Shown: positions 1 through 12,477, counted from the stretch's first letter. The stretch is 64,000 nucleotides of DNA from Mesostigma viride (GCA_009746045.1 RPFO01000041.1:7534613-7598612), one strand, 5' to 3'. The notes: generated by a model from the sequence alone, not told the origin. Made by a program: numbers and translations.

Positions 1-810
1 AAGGATCGGTGGACACATGTGTGGAAGGTGGAGGGGCAGGGGTGACGCTGGGGGGATATAGGGGCGATATGGGTGGAGATCATTGTGCTTCAGACGCCAG
101 GTGACGGATGAACATAAGAGGGCGGGGACGGGGGGGAGGCGGGCGGCGGCGAGACCGAGCTTTGAAGCTCTTGCCTTCAATGCAAAAACCGTGGGGCAGA
201 AATGCATGTATAACATTCGTTTCCAAAACGTTTCCCGATGCCCTGCGGCTTTGCGAAAAGCTGCGCCGGTAAAGGTGCCGGTGCCGGTGCTTGGGACATG
301 TTCCAAGGGTACGACCCGCCAATCCCACCACCCGGCCGTATTGGGCCATGGCGCCATGTATAGGGGGGTGTCGTCGTTGGCGGCAGGGCGGCCAATATGA
401 AGGCGGCGTGCCGCTCGGACATGTTCCTGAAAACGAGTCCAGGCATCCCCTTGCGTCTGGCCAACGTAGATACGCTGAGGGTACCTGCGGTTGTAAATGG
501 CATAAATGACGCGACGGGTGCTTTCGGGGTGTGGGCGAGTGGAGTTGGTAAGCGACAAATGCGTGCGCTGTAAGCGCCGGAGGCGACGTAGAGTATGGTC
601 ATCCTTGCAGTGATGGTTATGGCGTGTGTTGATGCGACAACGATTCCGCCATTCCTGGGAGGAGATATGATAGGGGAACTGCCGAGAAATAGCAGTGTAC
701 TTCCGGTAATCAATGCCACTTGATTGCGTATTCTGTGGAGGGTAAGAGCATGCCAGAAAGTCATAAGGTGTTTCATGATGATTCAGATGCACGTACTGAG
801 AGCTAAGACA
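1..810 (-). CDS. GIY-YIG endonuclease-domain protein, partial (runs off left edge)
   Basis: On the minus strand one frame stays open from just after a TGA at 811-813 to the first base of the window. In reading order it holds a basic stretch with many His, Cys and Arg, then a block reading VIYAIYN, about ten residues, IYVGQT, then TRFQEHV (roughly 515-400). About 70 residues later comes HRETFWKRML (near 230). This spacing of the GIY-like and YIG-like strands, an Arg-containing helix and a downstream Glu fits the GIY-YIG nuclease fold. In eukaryotes such domains occur in Penelope-like retroelements, including green-algal types with the nuclease at the N-terminus, and in DNA-repair nucleases. 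A TE origin is inferred from the neighbourhood; the RT expected for a Penelope-like element would lie beyond the left edge. The start is unknown; a splice acceptor-like TTAG lies near 801. The longer overlapping frame at 177-776 is a shadow. Confidence 0.6.
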
Positions 811-1366
811 TCAAACAGAACCAGAGCGGAGCATATTGAGGTAAGTCAATATTCACTGCGTAACACCCGTTACGCGATAGCGGTGGTCCATGATGCATCT
901 CCCCGGGGCAGGATGTGGCTAACAACACAGCTGAACGGTCCCTAACTGTTAGTTGTTGGAGTATATAGTGCTTGCCGACGGGGCGCGTAAGCATGCAAGC
1001 GCCACCGGTGCCGCCGGGTCCGCACGCCCAGGTAGGCGGCGGACGGTTGGTCAATTGTGACACTGTCCTCCTCTACTATGGTGACAAACAGGCCCCGCCG
1101 ACACAGAGGAGTCCAACGCAATCCTACACATGTACATGTCTCAGCCAATCAGAACACGACGAACCGGTTAGGTTCTATCTCTGTATGCTTTACACCCCTA
1201 ACTTACGAAAGATACTAGCTGACATCAGTCAGATTACACATCATAGATTACAAGGTACTGTCCCGTACCGTCCAGGGCCCAACACAAAGGACCATCAAAA
1301 GGGCACTCCGCATATAAGTCCCAAAAAGTCAAGTCAGGCCAGGAATCATAACACTTTGGCCGTACA
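811..1366. other. No gene seen
   Basis: About 550 bases with only short, unconvincing open frames and no repeat that I recognise. Confidence 0.5.
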
Positions 1367-1717
1367 ATGGACTCAGCCACTTACACCATGAACGCTGAAC
1401 TACAAGTTCGCGTCCACTTGGATGTAACAGTATACACACTGTCAGAAAATACTGTTACACTCACCTTTGAACCCGGCGCTGACAAAATTTCTTTTCTCAG
1501 ACGCCGCAAGCGGCTCGAGAAGACTCTCTTCACCGTGGACGACGACTTGACCCTGGCGCAGCAACAACGGCGACGGGAGCCATGGCCGACCTACCTCCAG
1601 CTCCGGCAGACCAAGGCGGGGCAGCCGGTGTACTGGAAGGGGGCGACCATCTACGTCGGCCACAAGCCCTGGCATGCGACCCCCGCGGCCCCAGTGACTC
1701 CAGACGGGCCAGCTTAG
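1367..1717 (+). pseudogene. LINE ORF1-like protein, C-terminal fragment
   Basis: The last ~80 residues (from about 1465) contain a DKISFLRRRKRL block, then FTVDDDLTLAQQQRRR, then a Trp/Tyr-rich end with YWKG. The same block recurs at 2845-3261 (minus) and near 12250-12420 (plus). It matches the C-terminal pattern of L1-type ORF1 proteins, in which a basic 'drK.il..aR' segment is followed by an acidic D-D-L-S/T and QQxRR motif. ORF1 proteins bind LINE RNA in the cytoplasm. The N-terminal half of the family protein is missing; residues before 1465 do not match the other copies. Directly followed by repeat B. A dead fragment. Confidence 0.65.
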
Positions 1718-2385
1718 GGGAATACAGCAGTAGTAGTGTAGAATAGATAGACCGTGGCCATGTACATGTACGCCTCCTAGAGGCACTATACCAGCTGATT
1801 CAAGAGCATTATTTAGCCATGTACATGTGTGCCTATGATGTGCCACACCCCAGATGATGCCTAGCTTTATCAAGTTATGCTGTGCCCACACAGAGAGCTG
1901 CTCTCTGCTGAGATGCCACGCTATAGCCATTGTCTAGCCATGATGATCTTCCCCCCTATTAATCAATTAGACTCGCGTGCTCCCGTTGGGGAGTCACGGA
2001 GCATTAATTAACCCCGATGGATGGATGGATGCAAACAGTCCTACCGGTCTAATAATCTATCTACAACATCTATCTACAACATCCCCCCTATGCCAGGGCC
2101 TTTAGGTAGGTTTCTGAATACATAGTGGTGTGCTGAAGAACTAATTTATGTTGCATCTGAGTTGACAGCTACAGCCCTTATAACTCCAATTAAATATAAG
2201 ATAGATGTACGAAAAAAGTTTTTATGAAAGAAACTGTAGAAGCAGTAAGCATTTCCCTATAGAGATTTCAAAATCGGTTTCTTCTGTGCAGGTGCACTTT
2301 GTGCACCCAGAGCAGGTGTAGTTTACACCCTACCCTTGCAGGAAGTAGCCCAGAGTGTATTATAGGTCATATACCCCTTCTCCGG
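1718..2385 (+). repeat. Repeat B, plus-orientation copy (interrupted)
   Basis: Begins GGGGAATACAGCAG and continues with segments shared with 25800-26250 (plus) and, inverted, with 2390-2850, 28185-28379 and 29872-30050. It is broken by a 123-bp LINE tail at 1960-2082 and by unmatched sequence at about 2100-2280. The second half resumes near 2285 with the block containing TGCAGGAAGTAGCC. In this window it follows LINE ORF1 or other LINE ends, so it may be a LINE 3' UTR or a non-autonomous derivative; that is inference. Confidence 0.6.
1960..2082 (-). mobile_element. Short 5'-truncated LINE tail with 9-bp target duplication
   Basis: This 123-bp piece matches the 3' end of the LINE at 28380-29871: a TTAAT-rich end, the GCTCCCGTTGGGGAGTC hairpin, GATGGATGG repeats and CTACCGGTCTAAT. 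CCCCCCTAT occurs immediately before (1951-1959) and after it (2083-2091), as expected for a target-site duplication. It is therefore a very short insertion by target-primed reverse transcription into repeat B. Confidence 0.65.
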
Positions 2386-2389
2386 GAGT

Positions 2390-2850
2390 TAATTAATTAA
2401 TTAGGAACATAACTCCGTTGGGAGTAAATGTAGCACATATCCCAGAGAAGGGGCATATGGCTTTTAATACATTCTAAGCTACTTCCTGCAAGGGTGGGAA
2501 TGTAAACGACACTTGCTCGAGGTGCACCAGGGCACCTGCACCCCCATGATCTATCAAGCTATGCCCAGCTAAGGGGGAGCCTGTGATGGGGAGGGAAGAT
2601 CAACGTGGCTATACAAAAGCTAAGGCATGGCTTCTCAGCAGAGAGTGGCTCTCTGCGTAGTCACAGCATAACAGCCATAACTCAATAATAAAGCTAGGCA
2701 TCATCTGGAGGGTGGCGCGTCATGGGCACATATGTACATGACTAATTAATGTTCATGAATCAGCTTGTATAGTACGTGCCTGTAGTAGGCGTGCATGTAC
2801 AAGGCCACTGTCTAACTATTCTACACTAAGACTGCTGTATTCCCCTAGAC
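2390..2850 (-). repeat. Repeat B, inverted copy
   Basis: Reverse complement of the plus copy at 25800-26250, running from the ACTCCGTTGGGAG hairpin motif near 2410 through TGCAAGGGTGGGAATG to the end next to the ORF1 fragment at 2850. Together with 1718-2385 it forms a palindrome centred near 2388 in a TTAATTAATTAATTAG stretch. Confidence 0.65.
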
Positions 2851-3665
2851 TGGGGCGTCTGGAGTCACTGGGGCCGCGGGTGTCGAGGGGGTCGCGTGCC
2901 AGGGCTTGTGGCCGACGTAGATAGCCGCCCCCTTCCAGTACACCGGCTGTCCCGCCTTGGTCTGCCGGAGCTGGAGGTAGGTCGACCATAGCTCCCGTCG
3001 CCGTTGTTGCTGCGCCAGGGTCAAGTCGTCGTCCACGGTGAAGGGAGTGTTCTCGAGCCGCTTGCGGCGTCTGAGAAAAGAAATCTTGTCCGCTGGGCTC
3101 TTAAAGATGAGAATTCTAAGCGGGGGCGCCCCTGCCTTACCCCGCGCGCGGGAAAGGCAGTGGGCGACCAGCTTATTAATCTCACCCAGAAGGCCCATGC
3201 GATCAAGGATTTTGCTCTCAAACGCACGTGCAAGCTTCTCGGAATTCTCACCTTCCTCCATGGCGAAGTTCTTGACGATGACGTTAAGGCTGCGCTTGGC
3301 GAGCTCGGCCTCCTCGCGGAGGTCGAGCGCGTCTGCTGCTGGAGCTGTGCTGCGACGGCGGAGGTGGTGGAGGTGGTGTGCTGCTTAAGCATGTCCGCCC
3401 AGGTCGGGATGTGAGGAGCGTCGCCAGCCAAGCCAGCTGGCTTGGCGGCAATGTCCTTCACCGCCTGGGTGGTGATGCCTGCGGTGTTTTGCAGGCATCC
3501 GATGGCGATGGCGTTGTCCTGGAGGCGCTGGTCGATGTCGCGGAGCTGGGCGGTGATCGAGTCGGTGGAGGCGGAGGGGTGTGTGTGTGTGGAGGCGAGG
3601 AGGGTGGCGGTGGCAGTGGGGATGGTGGAGAGCTCAGCAGCCAGCGTGCGGCCCACAGCTGCCAC
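2845..3665 (-). pseudogene. LINE ORF1-like protein, frameshifted copy
   Basis: Two overlapping minus-strand frames make one degraded ORF1. The upstream frame (3665 to about 3330) has TQAVKDIAAKP and WADMLKQHTTSTTS, both nearly identical to the copy at 11692-12438. The downstream frame (to 2845) has LNVIVKNF, DKISFLRRRKRL, DDDLTLAQQQRRR and YWKG. A frameshift near 3325-3335 separates them. The N-terminal third found at 11140-11690 is absent. The copy ends against inverted repeat B, mirroring the plus-strand fragment at 1367-1717. Confidence 0.7.
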
Positions 3666-3845
3666 ATTCTCCGGGATATGTGCTACATATCAGTACTCCC
3701 AACGGAGTTATGTTCCAATTCAATTCAATTCAATTCAATCATAGTTCGATTCCGCGGCTCCGCCCACCTCCACCCATCTAGCAAGGAATATGTGCTACAT
3801 GATCTCCCAACGGAGTGATGTTATACTTTTTTTTTTTTTTTTTTT
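3666..3845 (-). repeat. LINE-tail hairpins with CAATT repeats and a 19-base poly-T
   Basis: Two copies of a motif reading GGGATATGTGCTACAT ... CTCCCAACGGAG (about 3674-3706 and 3788-3817). The first is followed by (CAATT)n at 3717-3738 and the second by 19 T residues at 3827-3845. These look like retroelement 3' ends. The poly-T would be the poly(A) tail of something inserted on the minus strand to its right. Confidence 0.5.
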
Positions 3846-4527
3846 AATGGCATATGCAGATGGTATGTCGCAGTATTGCTATGTTCTTGGGACGTCAACT
3901 ACAACAATAAAAAGTACAACAATAAAACAGCCTGGCGTTTGGGTGTGCACTTGGTTGTCTTGAAGAAGTTGTATACAGAGTAAGGGCGAGAAACCCACAG
4001 ATACATGGCATTATTCCAACAAAGTGAATTACATGGGTCACACTCTAATGCAGCCAGCCAGTTCAAGATTGAGGTAGGCAGCACATCTGACTTTTATATG
4101 CTGGCCGTCAGGCTAGCTAGTTATTGGCGCGCAGCACCATCAGCTCAGCTCTGGCCAAGGTAATGGAAACACAGAACATCACTTGCGAACTGAATGTAGC
4201 ACAGACATGGCTGTTCACATCAGCAACGTAAGAGATTCACACGATGCCTGCAAGAAAGCCATCAAGCCACCGACATGCCAACGCAAGCCAGCAAACGCAT
4301 GCCAAAAATCGCCCCACATTCTGTACAGCATTTGAGTGCTCCGTGACCTCTCAACAGAGGCTTAGGTTCCATCAATAAAGTGCGCCAACAAGGCAAACAA
4401 TCAAAGACAGCCACCAATGCAAGCAATACCGCTATGCAAATAACCCATAAAAACAAGTAGGCACAAGTCAGCGATGCAAGCCGCTTAGTCCGTCTGAATT
4501 CATGCAATGATATTGGCGACAACAAAG
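3846..4527. other. No gene seen
   Basis: Unique-looking DNA with short frames only. If the poly-T at 3827-3845 is a retroposon tail, this stretch may be the retroposed body, but no coding similarity is visible. Confidence 0.4.
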
Positions 4528-5030
4528 GCAGTCATGGCAGTCATGACAGCCATGACAGCCAAGACAGCAAGGACAGCCATGAAAGCTGAAAGCCATGACA
4601 GCTATGACAGCCAAGACAGCACAGGGACAGCCGCAATGGCCATGACAGCCATGACAGCCATGAGAGCTATGAGAGCTATGACAGCCATGACAGCCATGAG
4701 AGCCATGACAGCCATGGCAGCCATGGCAGCCACGACAGCCACGACAGCCACGACAGCCACGACAGCCACGACAGCCATGACAGCCATGACAGCCGTGACA
4801 GCCGTGACAGCCGTGACAGCCGTGACAGCCGTGACAGCCGTGACAGCCGTGACAGCCGTGACAGCCGTGACAGCCGTGACAGCCGTGACAGCCGTGACAG
4901 CCGTGACAGCCGTGACAGCCGTGACAGCCGTGACAGCCGTGACAGCCATGACAGCCATGACAGCCATGAAAGCTGACAGCCATGACAGCAAGGACAGCCA
5001 AGACAGCACAAGGACAGCCGCAATGGCCGT
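4528..5030 (+). repeat. 9-bp minisatellite, GACAGCCRT unit
   Basis: About 55 tandem copies of GACAGCCAT or GACAGCCGT. The centre (4793-4945) is almost pure GACAGCCGT; the two edges carry CAT, CAA and GAA variants. Because the unit is nine bases, all frames stay open and produce repetitive peptides in several frames; I do not regard these as genes. Confidence 0.9.
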
Positions 5031-5939
5031 GGCGGCAATGACTGCCCAGGAGGGAACAATAACATCATCAACACAAGTATGCAACCATAACCAACACTAA
5101 CGCGTGCTTGATGGGCTCTCGCTCACCAACGCACCATCGGGACCTGACCCAAAGCAAGTCCGGTTTTACGCGCGCTCCTACATTCATCGACCAAAGATGG
5201 ACAACGCGGAAGAGTCAAGACAGCTCGCAGGAAAGAAAAGAACACCAGCAACCCCGCTCGCCAGTTGCATGTTACAACTGTTGCCAGCGACCCCGCTCGC
5301 CAGTTGCATCTTACACTTGTTTATGGCGAGCAGAGTCGCCCGTAACTCGCCTGGAAATCGGTCCGCCTGGCGACATAACAAGGCAATATCAATCTTTTAA
5401 GTGAAAATCAATTGGCAGGTGCAGCGATGCGAAGGAACAATCGATAGTAATGGCGTCACTTGATCTACTGCATTGGAACATTCTGCCACGACAAACACGG
5501 TAAAGCTCTGGAGAAAATCCACGATACAATTCCTCATTTATTGGATTGCAGGTAACGCTACCTTGTCATACTCTTAGCAACAAGATATGGAAACGTCAAT
5601 CTACGTTTAATAAACATCCATGCCGCCCCCGTCAATATCCGGAATATCGTTCCCGCTATGGCTGCCGGGGGTGCCCGCTGCACTGTCACTTAGTCACCTG
5701 TCTGTTGCGTAGGGTTCTAACAGCTTTTACCTGTACACTTTTACCTGTACTTACGGCATGGCCACATTCGTACACCTACCCACGTGAGTTTCTAAAGGAG
5801 GCTGGAGTCTGGTTTTCGCTGGTTACGCAGACGTCCCGCCTGGATACGCCGCTAGCCGCTAGGGCAGTCCACGGCCTGCTTGGAGTAGCTCGCAACCAGG
5901 CGCGGCGGAGATCCCCGGTCTGATTCTGATCCGGGGGTG
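5031..5939. other. No gene; short direct duplication
   Basis: CCCCGCTCGCCAGTTGCAT occurs twice, near 5253 and 5290. No convincing coding frame. Confidence 0.45.
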
Positions 5940-7433
5940 AGTTATTAACTCATGACCCTTATGGTGGCTTCCTGTGCGCATCACCCCCTGTTCTGAGAGT
6001 GCTCGATCTCTACGCGTGGCAGGGGGACAGATATCGGCGGTTACGGGCATACACTGAAGTTAATGCTTGGGTGCAAAACATGCCATCGCTACACGCTTGG
6101 AACACCCTCATCCAGGCCATCCCAGCTACATGGCATGCTCTGATGATGGCCCCACGCAAGGCCCTCCAACCGGGTGATTGGATCACTAGTTTTTACCCGG
6201 ACGGGATCACATCCACATGCAAAGGTCTGGTCCGGGGAGTGTTGCCTCCGGCCGGGATTCAAGTCCAAGTGGCCGACACCCTTCCAGGCCACCGACCGGA
6301 CAATGGTTGCCTCAATCAGTTGGCGACATTATGTGTCTGTCTTCCAGCCCACCAATGTCACCGTATCCGGATGGTCCCGTGGTTAGTATCAAGGTCCTGC
6401 ACTGATGTTCCAGCCGGACCCCACGACCCCGGCGGAGGCCATCACTTGGTTACACGTAGGCAATACGAGACTGGATACTTTACCATTGGACCCCCTGGAG
6501 TTTGGCTGGACCTTGACCAAGGGGATGTCTAGGATTAGCAAATGTCTTTACGAGTACACGGCAGAATGGGGTTATGACATTTTACTGCACGAGAACCATA
6601 AGCTCCACCCTGGCCGCCCACGATGGGGCTTTCACTGGCCTGGGTACAGTTGGATTAAACTTATCACCGTGGCGGTCGATCACCCTTTGGTGGACCGCAG
6701 AGCGACCGACATTCAACATCTTTTACTGCACAGAGCCATCGGGGTAAACGCGACCCTCAGCAGCCGGTTTCACCACGATGCAACATGCCTATGTGTACCT
6801 TCCCTTCGGAAACAATTGAGCACCGCTTTCTCTACTGCCAAGTGAGCGGGGTGTGGCAATGGTTGTCGTATGGTCCGCATGGACCGCGCTACCACATTCC
6901 ACACTAACGCTATCCGTGCGTTGTATCATATTCGGTATGGCGGGGACCCCCGGGGAGGAGCTATCCAACAGTCAACTAGCCTCGGTATGGCTCCGAACTA
7001 ATATGCTATACGCGATCTGGACTATCCGGAACGAGACGGTTTTCAAAGTGCGGCACGAATACACCAAAGCCGCCGTGGTGAGGCGGTTTATCTTTCTCTG
7101 GAACTCAGCAATGCGACGCGCTTGGCTCTTGGCGCAAGAACAATACAAGGTGTGGGACCCCGGGCCCAACAACGACAAGCCCAGCCCCTTGGAGCTCTTC
7201 CATGCTCTCCTGGGACGCGTAGCGCAACAGGGTTTTTACTTGCATTCCTCACGGTGACCTTACGCGCGTCACTTGGCTCCCCTGGTCACACAATGCTCCT
7301 TTCTAAACCTTTCACCTATCACACTACCCTTAGAGGGTAACCAGCTGGTCGATACGTGGTACCTCTTCACCTAATGATATTCCTATTGGTTAATAAAAAT
7401 ACCCATTTACCCGGAAAGTTATTAACTCATGAC
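5940..7433 (+). mobile_element. 5'-truncated LINE copy with 17-bp target-site duplication
   Basis: AGTTATTAACTCATGAC is present at 5940-5956 and again at 7417-7433, bracketing the broken coding sequence and a short AT-rich tail. The copy carries only the 3' part of a non-LTR retrotransposon. Its last ~150 bases are repeated immediately downstream at 7441-7562, so the same family inserted at least twice here. Confidence 0.6.
5957..7257 (+). pseudogene. LINE polyprotein C-terminus with degenerate zf-RVT module
   Basis: Coding is spread over three frames. Around 6785-6880 one frame reads CTFPSETIEHRFLYC followed by VSGVWQWL, the zinc-knuckle module that follows RT in many plant and algal LINEs (usually C-x2-C ... 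H-x4-C; the first Cys is missing here). From 6853 another frame gives WLRTNMLYAIWTIRNETVFK, the hydrophobic and Trp-rich helix that normally follows this module, and ends at 7257. Frames 5999-6532 and 6405-6845 upstream probably come from the RT-to-knuckle linker. At least two frameshifts make it non-functional. Confidence 0.6.
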
Positions 7434-7440
7434 TCATGAG

Positions 7441-7562
7441 TCTACGTGTCTTGGCTCCTGGTCATACTGCTCCTTTCTAAACCTGTCACCTATCACACTA
7501 CACACAGTTGGTAACCAGCTGGTCGATACGTGGTACCTCTTAACCTAACGATATTCCTATTA
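7441..7562 (+). mobile_element. Second LINE 3' tail of the same family
   Basis: About 120 bases match 7265-7385 (shared blocks CTCCTTTCTAAACCT and GGTAACCAGCTGGTCGATAC) with small differences. It resumes for a few bases after the MITE at 7565-7989. A further tail-like piece (ACCCATTTACCCGGAAAG) lies at 8887-8930. Confidence 0.65.
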
Positions 7563-7564
7563 CC

Positions 7565-7989
7565 GTAGCACTTGGTCAAAATCACTTTGCGACAAACCTA
7601 CTTTGCGACCCAAAAAAAGGGTGAAATTTATAGTTTGCGACCCAAAATGAAGGCAAAGTTTTAGGTTTGCGAGCCCATCGACTTGTTTATGGCGGTCAGT
7701 GGCAACTGGCAGGTACTCGATGTTGTAAATTTATAGGCCAGCAGGCTTGACTGCCTGCTGGCCTGCCGGCCTCCCCGCCTAAACCTTTGGCTTTCGCATG
7801 ACAAGTGACAAAAGGCGCGAAAGTTTTGGCGCCACGCGTTCGTTCTACCTGTCTGCGTGCGGCACGGCGCAGGCGCGACGCGGTAAGTTTTGAACTTTGC
7901 GACCCAAAATGAAGCCCATGAACTGAAAAGTAGTTTGCGAGGTCGATTCGCAAAGAGGTTTGTCGCAAAGTGATTTTGACCACTACGGT
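7565..7989. mobile_element. MITE with ~33-bp terminal inverted repeats and TA duplication
   Basis: The left end CCGTAGCACTTGGTCAAAAT and the right end ATTTTGACCACTACGG are inverted copies extending inward through CACTTTGCGACAAACCT; the left arm has a 3-bp insertion. TA flanks both sides (7563-7564 and 7990-7991). Removing the element rejoins the LINE tail (CCTATT-A-GTTAA against CCTATTGGTTAA at 7381). No transposase. Inner TTTGCGACCCAAAATGAA is repeated near both arms. TA duplication suggests mobilisation by a Tc1/mariner-type transposase; that is inference. Confidence 0.75.
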
Positions 7990-7991
7990 AG

Positions 7992-9728
<1,737 letters not shown>

Positions 9729-9761
9729 ATCATTAACCGCCGCAAAATCGCATTACCAACT

Positions 9762-9779
9762 GGTGTTTTCTTAAACACC
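9762..9779 (+). terminator. Histone-type 3' stem-loop (variant)
   Basis: GGTGTTT-TCTT-AAACACC forms a 7-bp stem with a 4-nt loop 33 nt after the H4 stop. It is preceded by CCAACT and followed by ACC, resembling the flanks of the canonical stem-loop bound by SLBP in non-polyadenylated histone mRNAs. The stem sequence differs from the usual GGCTCT/AGAGCC. This mode of 3' processing is known in animals and chlorophyte algae and not in land plants. Confidence 0.7.
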
Positions 9780-9782
9780 ACC

Positions 9783-11139
9783 CTTGTTGTGAATTTCATA
9801 ATCTGCCGTGTAGGTGGCGTAGGTTCACCAGTTGGCCTTCGTCTGCACCTTCTTCATTGCTACTATGCTCCAAGGAGTGTGAGCACAGTGTACAGATTTT
9901 CGGCGCCGTGTATATATCGACCCATGGAGGCAGTTTGTCGCAGGAAGCGGGAGTATCTTCTCAGCTGCGCTGTGATAGTGTTCGGCTTCTTCTGCACGAA
10001 AATCATAGTCTTGTCAGTTTTCCTACTGTTGCGATTTTTTCCAGCTGCCGGAACCCGGCATGCCTGAAGGACCTGTTGCTGTTCTTGCTTCAACCGTGAC
10101 TGGTTAGGAAAGCCGGTCTCCCTCTCGCAAAGGGGAGTCTGGAGGCTAGGCGCTGGGCATTGCAAATATACCTTTGGCTGCTGGCAAAAAGGGGTTATTG
10201 GCACCCCTTGGTATTGCTTTCCCAAGTGGCTGGCTTAAATAAGCATTGAGGGGGGGTGCCCCATAAGCCGTTTCGCTCGTTCTGGTGCCGTCCCCGCTGT
10301 CCCGATTTTGGACGGAAAGGAGCCTGTTGGTTTGCCCAAAGTGGGTTTCGTCGTCCAGATGTGGGAAAGGAAGGAGTTCCGATTTACAGTCGTCATCTAA
10401 GTGGTTGGCCGGAAGGAATTCCTGGCTTTACTCTACATGGCGGTCGTTGTCCAGTATGGACGGGGGGAGCAACCAGATCTGTGGTCCACTTCCAGGGGGG
10501 AGATGGCTGCGACGGGATAGTTGCCGCTGTCATTCGCCCCTGCGCTAAGTCGGGTCAGTCCTGATTTACGCCGTCTCCCAAAATGGCGCGGAAGGAGTTC
10601 CGCGATTTGCTAGGTGCTGCATTTTCTCCCGTCGCCGGCAGTCCCTGGGAAGTGCTGGAGGACCCGGGGTAGCCAACACTGAGTGGGGCACCCCTCCTCT
10701 GTATGGTTCACTTGCAAACTGGGAATTCCCTTGTGGACATCTGCCCTTTTCTATCGTGTTTGTACAAATCCGGGGCTTCCACTTTCTACATGGAATAGAA
10801 CAGACAGCGCTTTTACCTTGTGGAGCCAATTGCAGCTTCATTGGTAAAAGAAACATTTCCAAAATATATCAAGAATCGAGCCATTGAAAGTGTCACGCAT
10901 CCCTTCCTTACAGGCAGCAGTGGTTTGCCGCACCGTTGGGCAGACAAGCATTACTTAATAAATTAATTATACTCGTGCTCCCGTTGGGCCACGAGCCACG
11001 AGCCACGAGGTAGCCATGGCGGACGGCGGAGCTCATAACTTTCACGTTTGAGCACCGAATTTAGCCGTGAGTCTCACTATCGCTTCGTCTTTCTAAGACG
11101 CACATGCTGATATAATTTTCCGAATCTAAAACGCAATAT
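9783..11139. other. No gene recognised
   Basis: Several ~100-codon frames (10256-10564 plus, 10566-10862 minus) show no recognisable motif. A LINE-tail motif GTGCTCCCGTTGGG next to AATTAATTA occurs at 10962-10990. Confidence 0.45.
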
Positions 11140-12438
11140 ATGACGAGCAAACGCCTGTCGACGCAACGCAGTTTGGCGGATGCGCTGGCCCATGAAAATG
11201 CGGCAGCTGCGGCTGCAGCTTTGACAGCTCCGGCAGGCAGCGGTGACACTAGTCGTGCACTGTTGGTCGCCCAGCAACCTCCCGGGCTCCATGCCTCGCC
11301 ATCGGCATCGCCTGACCCTAAACGCGCCCGCTCCGCCGACAAAACAGGAGGGTCTTCACGCCCCTCGGAACCGCGCTGTCGGCTCCAACCTTTCCAGGTC
11401 GATGATCACGACTGGACCAACATGTCTTCGGCCGATGCTCTGCACTGCATCTTCTTCGGGGACTACGCCTCGCTTTACGACCTGTGCCTCCATCTCCACG
11501 ACAACAATCGCCTCCTCCTCCCGGACGGCCGCCGATGAAACGACATCCGCACGCTGTTCGGGTGCGCTCGCCCTCAACTCCAGCATACCATCCTCAACTC
11601 CCTTCTCCAGCGCTCTGACGGCGAGATCTGGGCTCCATCCATCTCCGCCCCCGCCCTCCGTTCCATCCTCACGGAAGCCTTTCAGCAGCACGTGACCCCC
11701 CTTGCTACTGACGTCGCAGCAATGGGTGGTCCGCTGGCTGCTGAACTTCCTCACCTCATCGCCACCTCCACTGCCATTTCCGCCTCCACTGCCGACATCA
11801 AAGCCCAGCTCCTCGACCTCGACCAACGCCTTCAAGCCACCGCCGACGCCCTTGAGAGCTTGCATGACACCGCCGGCCTCACCGCCCAGGCGGTGAAGGA
11901 CATCGCCGCCCAGCCGGCGCCTGCTGGCCCGGCCGGCGATGCTCCCTCCACATGGGCGGACTTGCTTAAGCAGCACACCACCTCCACCACCTCCACCATC
12001 TCGGCACAACTCAAGCAACAAGCCCTCGACCTTCGCGAGGAAGCCGACATCGCCCGGCGCAGCCACAATGTCATCGTCAAGCACTTCGACCAGCCGGCAG
12101 GTGAGACCTCCACGAGCCTTCTTGCGGCATTTAAGCGCGCCATTTTTGCCCCCATGTTACTCACTGGTGAGCTGGACATGTCGGCTGTCCGCCTCCCCCG
12201 CGCGCGGCGGAAGGCTGGCCCGGCACCCGTGCTCCTCACCTTTAAGTACATGGCGGACAAGCTGGCGTTCCTTAAATGCCGCAAGAAGCTCTCGGAGACT
12301 CGCTTCACGCTGGACGACGACTTGACCCTGGCCCAGCAACAGCGGCGACGCGAGCTATGGCCGACCTACCTTCAGCTCCGGCAGAGCGCAAGGGGGAAGC
12401 CGGTATACTGGAGGGGCCGGGGCGGTCATCCACGTTGA
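11140..12438 (+). pseudogene. LINE ORF1 protein, near full length, one in-frame stop
   Basis: The longest ORF1 in the window. One frame runs from 11140 to 12438 (about 433 codons) broken only by TGA at 11536-11538. Order: Ala-rich N-terminus; a basic KRARSADK segment; an acidic/aromatic region with DDHDWTNM; a long helical stretch (TAQAVKDIAA, WADLLKQHTTSTTS) likely to form a coiled coil; then HNVIVKHF, PVLLTFKYMADKLAFL, DDDLTLAQQQRRR and YWRG, the RRM/C-terminal pattern of L1-type ORF1 RNA-binding proteins. A one-base shift near 12415 takes the end out of frame; the other frame continues with DHKPW as in the sister copies. The upstream frame start is tentative. Followed at 12478 by a LINE 3' fragment rather than its own ORF2. 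Confidence 0.7.
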
Positions 12439-12477
12439 CCACAAGCCCTGGCAGCCCCCTCCTGCCACCTCAGACCA

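Noticed and set aside
177-776. 199-codon minus-strand frame
   Set aside because: Overlaps a different minus frame that contains a coherent GIY-YIG pattern; this one is its shadow.
4468-5100. HGC, TAV and LSR repeat proteins
   Set aside because: 9-bp minisatellite open in all frames.
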